From Pyrus communis (lineage: Eukaryota; Streptophyta; Magnoliopsida; Rosales; Rosaceae), in assembly GCF_963583255.1 (NCBI RefSeq), contig NC_084805.1, forward strand, positions 12,171,375-12,235,374: 64,000 nt of DNA, read 5' to 3'. Position numbers and translations under genes: made by a program. The notes beneath the pieces are model-generated. The model worked only from the letters and a program-made list of their open reading frames with translations. It searched no databases and was not told where the DNA came from. Positions 10,919-21,658 of the stretch are shown piece by piece; position 1 is the first letter of the stretch, and each line of letters opens with the position of its first letter.

Positions 10919-11026
10919 GTTGTGCTTCTCTAGTACTTAAAATCAACAAACAAAACACAAATCAAAAACTAAAACTAAAATACATAACAGAAACGAACAA
11001 TCCAAGAGATTAGCAAATTTACTAAT

Positions 11027-11043
11027 CCCCGGCAACGGCGCCA
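11027..11043 (-). other. E3 primer-binding site, copy 1 (tRNA-Asp)
   Basis: Plus strand CCCCGGCAACGGCGCCA, the exact 3' end of plant tRNA-Asp with CCA, 5 bases from LTR B. Confidence 0.9.
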
Positions 11044-12470
11044 AAATTTGATGCGAGAATTATATGCACACAAATTAAACCCTCTTTTTGACAATTGTAG
11101 TATAAGTATAAGTAGGGATCGTTCTGGACCGGGGATTATGAGGGATTGTTAATCACTTGGATTTGACTTAAAAATGTAAAAACACAATATAAAACTCTAT
11201 ACTAGACTCAAAGAATGCAAAACTAAACTTTAAAACACTAAAACAAACCAAAAGACTCAAACATCACCCAAAACACTCAAAACTGCCTTAAAAACACTTT
11301 CTGGGCAGTTTTGAGCACTTTGGTGAATTTGGACGAAATTATGTAATAAATTGAATCAAAACACTTAGAAACATAAACTAAGACACTTTCTAACTAAATT
11401 GGACAATAAAGTAAAGGGGGATTGAGTTTTGACGAAATTAAACTAAATGAACAAATTGTAATTAAAGCAGAATGTAAATATGAATATGATGAAAGTATGG
11501 ATGAATGCTAGCTAAGGGGTTCATCTCCACACATGTTACACTTGCATAATAAAATGATTTCCAATTGCATTTCAATAAACCAGGAATTCTCAATGCTCCA
11601 AGTTAATTAGGTCCGCTTAAATTAACTTTCAAATCTTCCTAACGTTATTGAATTGGATGATTGCATACGACAACCCAAAACATTCCCCACAAGTCCCCTA
11701 CATGATTGCATAATAGAGATACAAGCAAGAATCATTACGCTCTATGAAAATTATAAGTGTTGACGAGGCATTCGTTACTATGGAATACGCATGAAACTTA
11801 TGCCAAGAATTCGTTTAACGCGATTGTTTATAAGCAACCTCCACTACTTGTGAATATAAGTTCGTAACTATTAGGTGAAACTCACTTATATTCTAGCATC
11901 ATATTCATGCATGAAAATTAAGTGTGCACTCTCAATAAACATACATAAATAAGTTATCAATCAAACAGTTAAACGAATTGAATCCACAACTTATGAAACG
12001 CAATTAGAAGTAATCAAATCAAAATGCAAGCATAAACATATATTTCGAATTCCCCCCTAGCCAAGGGGGGTTTAGTTGAATTTAAACATTGGAATCAAAG
12101 AAACACCTAAACATTCCAACAACTCAAACTTGAATTGTATGAACGTTTAGGCCTTCTTCTCTTCCATTCTTCATTCGTACAAAACAAAGAGTATTGAAAT
12201 TAAACATTGAAATCAAAGAAACACCTAAACATTCCAACAACTCAAACTTGAATTGTATGAACGTTTAGGCCCTCTTATCTTCCTCTTCGTTGTAGCACAA
12301 GGTCTAAGGATAGTTTGATGGTGTGAATGGTTTGGGGAGTGGTTGGAGTGGCTGCAATGGAGGAGAAAAGTGTTTTGGTGGCTGCTGCAAGGGTGTGGAG
12401 AGGTTTTGACGAATTTCTGGAATATGGAAGAGTGTATGGAATGAATGAATGTTGTGTGAAGTGTGTATGG

Positions 12471-12478
12471 TATTTATA
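12471..12478 (-). promoter_or_regulatory. TATA box of E3 LTR B
   Basis: Same TATAAATA on the minus strand as in LTR A, with the same upstream motif array. This middle promoter could drive the left unit of the array. Confidence 0.7.
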
Positions 12479-12537
12479 GGGAGAAAGAGAGGGAACATGA
12501 CAGCTAGGAACTTGGTGGAAATCTGAAATGGTGATGG

Positions 12538-12878
12538 GAGATGCATGTGGCTGATTTATGCATGTGATTAAAGGGTGGGAATGCATGTGCTTTGACAGAA
12601 ATGAAAGGGAATGCATGTGCAATGAGTGTGGAGTGAATGATTGAATGCATGTGGCTGATAGGTATGAATGATTATGGTTGCATGTGGGTGGAAATGCATG
12701 TGGAATTAAAACTAGAGTGAATGATGATGAATGCATGTGGATTAAAGAGAGAGAATGTGGTGTAATGATGAAGTGGAATAAGTGCATGTGGATGTGGCTG
12801 ATTTAATTTATGGAAGATGCATGTGGATTAAAGATGAGTGAATGATTATGGGTGCATGTGGATGAATGTGCATGTGCA
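12538..12878 (-). promoter_or_regulatory. CACATGCA motif array in LTR B
   Basis: Same sequence as the LTR A array, at the same distance upstream of the LTR B TATA box. Confidence 0.6.
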
Positions 12879-12915
12879 AGGTTGTTGTTGTGATAAGTGA
12901 TAAGTGTATGGTTAT

Positions 12916-13038
12916 GATAAGTGAATGATATGATAAGTGAATGATATGATAAGTGAATGATATGATAAGTGGATGATAAGATAAGTGAATGATATGATAA
13001 GTGGATGATATGATAAGTGGTGAATGATAAGTGGTGAA
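12916..13038. repeat. 16-bp minisatellite in LTR B
   Basis: Unit order and number are identical to LTR A (six units), unlike LTR C. Confidence 0.9.
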
Positions 13039-13394
13039 TGATATGTAATGATATGTGGGAGTGTGGCTGAAATGAAGGAGTGGAATGTTGGAATGTTATG
13101 CACGGCTAAGGATATAGGAAAGGTTTAAATGTCCTAAAACTAAAGGGAACAAGGTTCCAACACTTTGGTCTTCAATTAGGTCTTCAATTTCGTCCAACAC
13201 TTTGGCTCCAAGCATAAGCTATCCATCCTAAGCCCAAAAGTGCTCCAAAAGTCTCCAAAATGCATCTTTTTGCTCCTTTAGCCCTTTGGACCTACAAACA
13301 CACGAAAATAGCTTAAAGTACTAAAATAACTAAAGAAACATAACGTAAATGCACGAGAACAAGCCATTTAAGTCGCATGAATATGCTCCTATCA

Positions 13395-13438
13395 AATACC
13401 CCCACACTTAGCTTTTGCTAGTCCTCGAGCAAAACAAA
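13395..13438 (-). other. E3 polypurine tract, copy 2
   Basis: Same sequence as copy 1, abutting LTR B. It would let the right unit end in LTR B. Confidence 0.85.
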
Positions 13439-15033
13439 ACAAAAGAAACCAAAAACAAAACAAAACGAACAAAACACAACCTACACCTTCCAACAATCGT
13501 CTCAGATTTCCAATGCACATGACATGTTAAAAATCATTATTCCCACAGATTTTAGCCATCTTTACACTTAAGTACATTCTTACTCATAGTCACCACATAC
13601 TAGTTCACAATTAAGCATTTAAAACCATGATTTGAATGTAGTAACATGCCTTTAGAGAATTCCCTCAATTCCTTACTAGATGTACTCTCGTTTTTCACAC
13701 AGATTTTCTGACTACACTCCCTACACTAGGTATATGTGAGAAGATTGATGTAAACATGTAGACGAACACTCACATATGTTATAACAAGGAAAGCATTTTC
13801 TGGAATTATTAACATGTATATATATGATCTCATGAATGGAATGCCACTACTTAGAACGAGAACCAGTGATTCCATAAGCTCATATCAATTCCAAACTCCA
13901 CATTATTGAACACATAACGATCAAGATAGAAGTCAAAGGGGTGTAACGGGGCTAGGGTATTGGCTAACAATGAAAGGTGAAGGATAAACAAACATTCTTA
14001 AAGCAATAGCGAGCAAAGCATTTGAATTAATGTAGAATTCACTTTTGAATGAAAACTCAATCTTTTGAACAACAAGGGGGAACAAGCTCTTTTTCCTTTC
14101 TTTCTTTTCTTTTCTGTTTTTCTTTTTCATATGTTTTTCACAATTTTTTTTTTCTTTTCTTTTGACTCTCAAAACATACATAAACACTTAAGAACAAAAC
14201 ATTCTCTCCCCCACACTCATTTTCTTTCATAATGTACTCAAAAGGAATTCATTTAAGTCATGCTCACTATCTTTTAAGAACAAGGGTGTGGACTGTCCTA
14301 TACTAGGCTAGGTGAGGATAATGTGGGTAAACAAAGAATAAAGGCTAAACAAGGCTCAACGGGGTTAAAACTTACAACAAATACGAAATATGGGAAGTAA
14401 GGCTATTTGGTTATGGTGGCAATTACGCAACTTCATCTTGATATGTGTTATGCAATTCAATATCATGCTTTGAATGAAACGGATATAAGTTCTAGCATTT
14501 AGTTCTATCATGATACAATTGCATTCTAAGTAGCAACCAAGCAAGGAATAATGAGATCATGCAACAACTTTAGAAAACAAAGAATCACAGAAAATAACTC
14601 TCCAAAGAAGGTAATGGCTCGAGTCTCACATGGTCGTAGCGTTTGTTTGAGTTCCTTCCTTCAAGCATGTTACAAAAACGAATTTTTCTTTTATGATTGC
14701 ATGTGAAGTCATACATTATAACCATAACTAAGCATATACCAAGAGTAAATCAAACTTTCATCTATGTTTATAACTCTTTTTAACAGTCATGCAATTACAA
14801 ACCAAATCCTTATTATTGTGTTGGAAGGTACCCTAAGACACAAACACACAAAAACGACTCAAAACACTCTTTTTAGGCTTTTCAAAACATGTTTTTTTTC
14901 AAATTTTTATGTGATTTTCGGATTTATAAAAACAAAACATATTAAAACACTCTAAAACATCTTAAAAACGTTTTAAAACAGCAAGGAACAACATTTGAAG
15001 TAATGGGTGATAAAATCCCACGAATTTGCATTA
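13439..15033 (-). other. E3 noncoding internal region, copy 2
   Basis: Second copy of 6141-7735. I found no differences in the stretches compared. Confidence 0.7.
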
Positions 15034-15047
15034 CATATACTTAGTTA

Positions 15048-15097
15048 CCCCCCCCCCCCCCCCACACTTAAATCAAACATTGTCCTCAATGTTTTAA
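15048..15097 (-). other. Internal G-run motif of E3, copy 2
   Basis: Same as copy 1 but with a 16-base run. Nearby, ACAAACAACA replaces ACAAACAGCA of copy 1 (about 7836). Confidence 0.6.
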
Positions 15098-15596
15098 GCA
15101 TAGATTCACACAAAACATAAGTAAACACACAAACAACATTTATACATACTAAACATGGCAGAATGTAACTTAACAAAGAGAAGAGTTTAGGGACGCAAAT
15201 CTGGTTATGGAGTGTATATTCCCTCTTCTCCTTGGTGATTGTACTGAGGCATGATCTTGGTGATTCCACAGGCTTACTCTTGAACTGGTTTCCGCCCATC
15301 GTTGATTTTCCTTTGTGCTACTCTTGAACTGGGCAGCAGGATTCCCTTTAGGGTCTCCCCCGAAGGTCTGAGCTTCCTCCTGTTATCTGTTTCTTTGTTC
15401 AATCTTTGCAGTAGTGGTCCCTTCTCTGGAAGTGTATCAACCGTTGAAGATGACTACTCGAGAGCAACGCTAGGTAAGCAACCAGGAATAAATTCCAGGC
15501 AGTCGGAACCAGATCGGAAGACTGACTCCAAGTGCCGGCTGATTGCTTCTTTCACTTTGCCATGCGAGTAAGAACAAGGACAAAGAAAAGGACAGG

Positions 15597-16413
15597 GAAA
15601 GAGCATGATATGATATACTTTTGCTTTTGACCTTGATGATATGAGATACCTTTGCTTTGAAGAAGCGGTGAATGAATCAGCACATGCTTCAATCCGCCGT
15701 TTCCTCCTGGGTCATATGTACTCCAGGCATCTAGTATCATCTTTGGGGAAGAAGAAAGAATTGAGTATTTCGAAAGGCTTTGCTGGGAGTGCGCCCTCAG
15801 AGGTGAGGGTGAGTTGGGCATTTTTCTTCAGGTTTGCCTTGCCATAAAAGATGAAGGTCGACATATATAGAGATAATATCAAGTGGTGGTATTGTTCTTT
15901 TACCCTTGTCGACAAACGTTTTGATCCCGCAAATCCGGCTTTTTGAAATAGTGGCGCCTCTTCGATCTTTGAAAACGCCTCTTCGATTTCTGAGCAGACG
16001 CCTCTTCGATCTCTGAACGACGCCCCTTCGCTTTCTGAACGACACGTGGTAGTGCGGATGCGGCTCTTTTGACAAAGCTGCACGCGTTTTCTGAAAAGCA
16101 AAGAAAGCGTCGCCAAACTTTGCGCTTGTCGGCTAAAGATGTGTAGTTGCGATGATGGCCTCCACGTGTTGTCTGAAAAGAAGAAATCTTTTGACAAAGT
16201 TGAACGCGTCTTCTGAAAAGCCGAGAAAGCGCCGCCAAAATTACGCCGGAAATTCCGGCTTTTTGAATCGGTGGACGCGACGCCTTGGCTTCTTATAGAG
16301 GTATCGATCACCGCCAACAAACACACTCTGAAGATTTCCCATTCTTGAACATCGTCTCCGGCCCTTTGAAATTTTAACTCCATCCACCCCTTCTCTTTGA
16401 ACACTTTTGAAAA
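15597..16413 (+). promoter_or_regulatory. Promoter-like region of the E3 antisense ORF, copy 2
   Basis: Second copy of 8300-9116, offset 7297. It has the same G-boxes, 122-bp repeat and inverted repeat. Confidence 0.5.
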
Positions 16414-17106
16414 ATGGCAAACCTATCGAACCTTAGCTTAGAATTGAGTCTCAGCAGTGATACGGGCGCGCCGCGTCAAGGTAACGTATGGCGCTCTTCT
16501 TTCTTATCTTCTAACGGTCTTCTTACAGGTGAAGACTCCGTGATGCAGGACGCCACAACAGCTACAATAGTAGCTAGGAACCTCCTCACTCCAAAAGATA
16601 GTAGGCTGCTGTCAGGACGGTCCGATGAGTTGGCCGTTCAAGAGTCCCTCGCACTTAGTGTTCAGTGTGCGAGTTCTGTGTCCAACATGGGCCAACGCCT
16701 GCTTGCCCGCTCCCGTCAGGTGGAATCATTGATGGCAGAGGTGGAAAGTCTTAAGCAAGAGATCCAGCAGCTTAAGTACGAGAATAGAAGTTTGCATGTG
16801 CTTGCAAATAACTATTCGTCGGGCATGAAAAGGAAGCTTGATGAGCTGCAAGAATCTGAAGGTCGGATTCAAGGTGACCGTCAAAGGCTTGCGGCTTATC
16901 TCCAGAGGCACCTTTTTCCTGGGTCATCCAGAGTTTGGCCAAGTATTGAGGCCTGGAATGCTCTAGCTCCGATGCCTCCCGCTCCGATGCCTTCCGCTCC
17001 TATGTCTTCTGCTCCGATGCCTTCCGTTCCGATGTCTTCTGCTCCTACGCCTTCCGCTTCAAGAGTATTGCCACGTAGTGGGGCTTCAAGCAAACAACCT
17101 CTGTGA
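16414..17106 (+). CDS. E3 antisense ORF, copy 2: coiled-coil protein of unknown function
   Basis: The translation is identical to the copy at 9117-9809, with the same upstream region. Identity is expected from the recent duplication and is not independent evidence of selection. See the first copy for domains. Confidence 0.65.
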   Translation: MANLSNLSLELSLSSDTGAPRQGNVWRSSFLSSNGLLTGEDSVMQDATTATIVARNLLTPKDSRLLSGRSDELAVQESLALSVQCASSVSNMGQRLLARSRQVESLMAEVESLKQEIQQLKYENRSLHVLANNYSSGMKRKLDELQESEGRIQGDRQRLAAYLQRHLFPGSSRVWPSIEAWNALAPMPPAPMPSAPMSSAPMPSVPMSSAPTPSASRVLPRSGASSKQPL

Positions 17107-17119
17107 AGGCTACATCTGC

Positions 17120-17179
17120 TTTATTTTTTTTTCTTTTTTTTTTTTTATTTTTTTTTTATTTTTTTATTTTTTTTATTTC
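17120..17179. repeat. Poly-T tract, copy 2
   Basis: Second copy of the tract at 9823-9882, between the convergent ORFs of the second unit. Confidence 0.85.
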
Positions 17180-17183
17180 TGAA

Positions 17184-18215
17184 TCAATCGGCATGGAATT
17201 TATCTTTGAATGGGCGGTGATACTTGAAATGATCCGGTAATGGTTTAAATTCAAGATTGGATGCCTGAATCATTAACAACATGTTAGTATAAAAGAAAAT
17301 TGAAATTGGAGGAGGTGGCTTACTTATGTGCTCCGACATGAACTTAAGGATAAACACATCTTCTTTGAACATTTCAGGAACTTTGCCCTTGGACAGATTT
17401 GATGTGAGGATTGGTCCTTGTCTTGTGTCATAAAATTCAACTTCTTTGGGGTTGTTTGCCTCAAGAACGTCCTCTTTGATGAATTCATGATATTCCCTAC
17501 TTTGCACCTTTGGAAGTGCTTCCAAGATGTCTTTTTCACTTTCTTCTTCCTTGGAATTCATGAACCTGCAAGGAATAGGGATATTAGGTGGAATGGGGTT
17601 AGAACTAATTAAATTTGGAACAACCTTACTTGAATTAGATGGCGTAGGAGCAATAGGTGCCTCCGGCAAAGGTGTTTCCACCCTTGCCGTGGGTTGGGTG
17701 TATTCCTCTTCCTTGTGATTTGATTTTGATGGTTGAGGGTCCGTTCCAACCTCCTTGTCACTTCTCAACATGATTTCCTTGGCAGTTTCAAATTCTCCCT
17801 TCGGATTTGCAATGGTTGAACTAGGGAGTTCGCCTTGGTCTCGAAACTGTCCTACGAACTCCGCGATTTGCCCAATTTGCTTTTCCAAGTGGTCCAACCT
17901 TTTGTCTTGATTTTGTCCCTCCTTGACTTGATTTTGTGAGCCCTGCACCAAACAAATTAATTCATTAAGCTTTTGATTATAATCTATTGACGAACTTGAG
18001 TTTGGTTGGGCATATTGAATATGAGGTGGCTGCCAATATCCTTCTTGTTGAACATTTTGAGGTTCCCACCACATAGAAGTTGAATGATCACTCCAATCCG
18101 AATTGTAAGTATTGGAAAACATATTATTCCTTGATTGAAGATCAAATGTACCAACGTTTTGCATTTGGGACCTTTCCATGAGCTGTGACAAAAGAGAAGC
18201 ACTATCAAGTGCCAT
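17184..18215 (-). CDS. E3 gag-derived ORF, copy 2
   Basis: Its translation is identical to the copy at 9887-10918. It lies just downstream of LTR C, so it is the copy that the outermost promoter would express first. Confidence 0.75.
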   Translation of the reverse strand: MALDSASLLSQLMERSQMQNVGTFDLQSRNNMFSNTYNSDWSDHSTSMWWEPQNVQQEGYWQPPHIQYAQPNSSSSIDYNQKLNELICLVQGSQNQVKEGQNQDKRLDHLEKQIGQIAEFVGQFRDQGELPSSTIANPKGEFETAKEIMLRSDKEVGTDPQPSKSNHKEEEYTQPTARVETPLPEAPIAPTPSNSSKVVPNLISSNPIPPNIPIPCRFMNSKEEESEKDILEALPKVQSREYHEFIKEDVLEANNPKEVEFYDTRQGPILTSNLSKGKVPEMFKEDVFILKFMSEHISKPPPPISIFFYTNMLLMIQASNLEFKPLPDHFKYHRPFKDKFHAD

Positions 18216-18323
18216 GTTGTGCTTCTCTAGTACTTAAAATCAACAAACAAAACACAAATCAAAAACTAAAACTAAAATACATAACAGAAACGAACAATCC
18301 AAGAGATTAGCAAATTTACTAAT

Positions 18324-18340
18324 CCCCGGCAACGGCGCCA
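18324..18340 (-). other. E3 primer-binding site, copy 2 (tRNA-Asp)
   Basis: Same 17-base match to tRNA-Asp, 5 bases from LTR C. Confidence 0.9.
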
Positions 18341-19767
18341 AAATTTGATGCGAGAATTATATGCACACAAATTAAACCCTCTTTTTGACAATTGTAGTAT
18401 AAGTATAAGTAGGGATCGTTCTGGACCGGGGATTATGAGGGATTGTTAATCACTTGGATTTGACTTAAAAATGTAAAAACACAATATAAAACTCTATACT
18501 AGACTCAAAGAATGCAAAACTAAACTTTAAAACACTAAAACAAACCAAAAGACTCAAACATCACCCAAAACACTCAAAACTGCCTTAAAAACACTTTCTG
18601 GGCAGTTTTGAGCACTTTGGTGAATTTGGACGAAATTATGTAATAAATTGAATCAAAACACTTAGAAACATAAACTAAGACACTTTCTAACTAAATTGGA
18701 CAATAAAGTAAAGGGGGATTGAGTTTTGACGAAATTAAACTAAATGAACAAATTGTAATTAAAGCAGAATGTAAATATGAATATGATGAAAGTATGGATG
18801 AATGCTAGCTAAGGGGTTCATCTCCACACATGTTACACTTGCATAATAAAATGATTTCCAATTGCATTTCAATAAACCAGGAATTCTCAATGCTCCAAGT
18901 TAATTAGGTCCGCTTAAATTAACTTTCAAATCTTCCTAACGTTATTGAATTGGATGATTGCATACGACAACCCAAAACATTCCCCACAAGTCCCCTACAT
19001 GATTGCATAATAGAGATACAAGCAAGAATCATTACGCTCTATGAAAATTATAAGTGTTGACGAGGCATTCGTTACTATGGAATACGCATGAAACTTATGC
19101 CAAGAATTCGTTTAACGCGATTGTTTATAAGCAACCTCCACTACTTGTGAATATAAGTTCGTAACTATTAGGTGAAACTCACTTATATTCTAGCATCATA
19201 TTCATGCATGAAAATTAAGTGTGCACTCTCAATAAACATACATAAATAAGTTATCAATCAAACAGTTAAACGAATTGAATCCACAACTTATGAAACGCAA
19301 TTAGAAGTAATCAAATCAAAATGCAAGCATAAACATATATTTCGAATTCCCCCCTAGCCAAGGGGGGTTTAGTTGAATTTAAACATTGGAATCAAAGAAA
19401 CACCTAAACATTCCAACAACTCAAACTTGAATTGTATGAACGTTTAGGCCTTCTTCTCTTCCATTCTTCATTCGTACAAAACAAAGAGTATTGAAATTAA
19501 ACATTGAAATCAAAGAAACACCTAAACATTCCAACAACTCAAACTTGAATTGTATGAACGTTTAGGCCCTCTTATCTTCCTCTTCGTTGTAGCACAAGGT
19601 CTAAGGATAGTTTGATGGTGTGAATGGTTTGGGGAGTGGTTGGAGTGGCTGCAATGGAGGAGAAAAGTGTTTTGGTGGCTGCTGCAAGGGTGTGGAGAGG
19701 TTTTGACGAATTTCTGGAATATGGAAGAGTGTATGGAATGAATGAATGTTGTGTGAAGTGTGTATGG

Positions 19768-19775
19768 TATTTATA
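19768..19775 (-). promoter_or_regulatory. TATA box of E3 LTR C
   Basis: TATAAATA on the minus strand in the outermost 5' LTR. This is the position expected to start the genomic RNA of the array. Confidence 0.7.
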
Positions 19776-19834
19776 GGGAGAAAGAGAGGGAACATGACAG
19801 CTAGGAACTTGGTGGAAATCTGAAATGGTGATGG

Positions 19835-20175
19835 GAGATGCATGTGGCTGATTTATGCATGTGATTAAAGGGTGGGAATGCATGTGCTTTGACAGAAATG
19901 AAAGGGAATGCATGTGCAATGAGTGTGGAGTGAATGATTGAATGCATGTGGCTGATAGGTATGAATGATTATGGTTGCATGTGGGTGGAAATGCATGTGG
20001 AATTAAAACTAGAGTGAATGATGATGAATGCATGTGGATTAAAGAGAGAGAATGTGGTGTAATGATGAAGTGGAATAAGTGCATGTGGATGTGGCTGATT
20101 TAATTTATGGAAGATGCATGTGGATTAAAGATGAGTGAATGATTATGGGTGCATGTGGATGAATGTGCATGTGCA
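19835..20175 (-). promoter_or_regulatory. CACATGCA motif array in LTR C
   Basis: Same sequence as the LTR A array, upstream of the LTR C TATA box, the likely promoter of the whole array. Confidence 0.6.
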
Positions 20176-20212
20176 AGGTTGTTGTTGTGATAAGTGATAA
20201 GTGTATGGTTAT

Positions 20213-20320
20213 GATAAGTGAATGATATGATAAGTGAATGATATGATAAGTGGATGATATGATAAGTGGATGATATGATAAGTGGATGATATGATAAGTG
20301 GTGAATGATAAGTGGTGAAT
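20213..20320. repeat. 16-bp minisatellite in LTR C
   Basis: Five full units in a different order: two with GTGAATG, then three with GTGGATG. This accounts for the 16-bp shorter LTR. Confidence 0.9.
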
Positions 20321-20675
20321 GATATGTAATGATATGTGGGAGTGTGGCTGAAATGAAGGAGTGGAATGTTGGAATGTTATGCACGGCTAAGGATATAGGA
20401 AAGGTTTAAATGTCGTAAAACTAAAGGGAACAAGGTTCCAACACTTTGGTCTTCAATTAGGTCTTCAATTTCGTCCAACACTTTGGCTCCAAGCATAAGC
20501 TATCCATCCTAAGCCCAAAAGTGCTCCAAAAGTCTCCAAAATGCATCTTTTTGCTCCTTTAGCCCTTTGGACCTACAAACACACGAAAATAGCTTAAAGT
20601 ACTAAAATAACTAAAGAAACATAACGTAAATGCACGAGAACAAGCCATTTAAGTCGCATGAATATGCTCCTATCA

Positions 20676-21658
20676 ATTGCTCACTAGCTAGCTTGGAAAG
20701 GGTAAGGAAAAATGTTTAAGGTATAAGGGCAAACATATCTGGTGATAAGAAATAAAAGGCTTAACATATAGGCTCAAATTGGCAAACTAATGATATCATT
20801 TTTCTTTAGGAAACATGCTTATTTAGGCCATGGTGATAAACCTAATGCCTCTATCATTTTCAAGTTCATGCAATCAATGACAAACATTTCGAAATATCGT
20901 TATGCAAGTTCTAGAAATGTAAGTCACATAAGTTCATCACACATGAAAGAATAGGAGTGTATGAAAAATGCACACACTTTCAATAGGCTCAAAAACTCAC
21001 ATAGGTTGTATATGGTCACTATGTTCACATATGAAGCTTTAAATCATGCTTTAGTTTCACATCAACAAGGCTATGTGCTTTTGGTTTTTCAAAGATGATT
21101 AAAAATGTACAGAGCTAACAAGAGAATAAGGAATTTCACACAATACATGCTTACTAAGTTCTTGATCACCGTGGTTCAAATTCAATCCAGTTATATCCTT
21201 GGGCCGGGAAACTAACAAAAATCTAATTCAAAACAATAAAGAAAATATGACTATTTTTGGATTTTCAAATTTTTTTTTTTTTTTTTTGAATGTTTTTCTC
21301 TTCTTTTGGGTTGTTTTTATTTTTTATTTTTAGGGTAAACAAAACTAATTAAGAAAACAAAAAGCAACAACAAGGAAACAAATTAAACCAGTTCTTAGTC
21401 AAAGGGACGAAAATTTTCAATTTGGTCATTTTTTCAATCCTTACCCCCAAACTTAAACTGGACATTGTCCCCAATGTCAGAAAACACAATAATGCATACA
21501 ATAAAAATAACATAAAATAATAAGAAACAAAATAAAGCATTTGGACTGAAAACTTCCCCCATTTGCAGTAAAATCAAGTGATGACCCCCAAACTTCAATT
21601 CTGCAATCAACTCCAAGGGTGGACATAACCAAAGATTCCTACAAAGAAAAGAAATAAT
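20676..21658 (-). other. E2 noncoding region downstream of pol (right part)
   Basis: No ORF of note is present in this stretch between pol and the E3 insertion. At about 21430-21475 the minus strand has GGGGACAATGTCCAGTTTAA followed by a G-rich run, a motif that recurs in E3 at about 7745-7790. A poly-T run lies near 21270. No envelope-like ORF is visible. Confidence 0.7.

Larger units (their letters stand above)
11049..13394 (-). repeat. E3 LTR B (middle, mosaic)
   Basis: Length is 2346 bp. Its left end has the LTR C markers (GATTATGAGG, AAAATGTAAA) and its right end has the LTR A markers (six minisatellite units, ATGTCCTAAA). The switch lies between about 11190 and 12950, where A and C show no difference that I found. 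Confidence 0.93.
3751..20675 (-). mobile_element. E3: tandem non-autonomous LTR element (LTR-int-LTR-int-LTR)
   Basis: Three LTRs (3751-6096, 11049-13394, 18346-20675) flank two internal regions (6097-11048, 13395-18345). A single ATTGC duplication flanks the whole (3746-3750; 20676-20680), so one insertion was later enlarged. The period is 7298 bp left of a poly-C run and 7297 to its right, because the run is 17 C in copy 1 and 16 C in copy 2. The internal regions have exact tRNA-Asp primer sites, a gag-derived ORF, an antisense ORF and long noncoding DNA, with no protease, RT or integrase. It fits a large retrotransposon derivative dependent on an Athila-type helper. Confidence 0.93.
18346..20675 (-). 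repeat. E3 LTR C (5' LTR of array)
   Basis: Length is 2330 bp, 16 bp shorter than A and B because its minisatellite has one unit fewer. Markers are GATTATGAGG and AAAATGTAAA at the left, ATGTCGTAAA at about 20412. The right outer edge abuts ATTGC. Confidence 0.93.
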
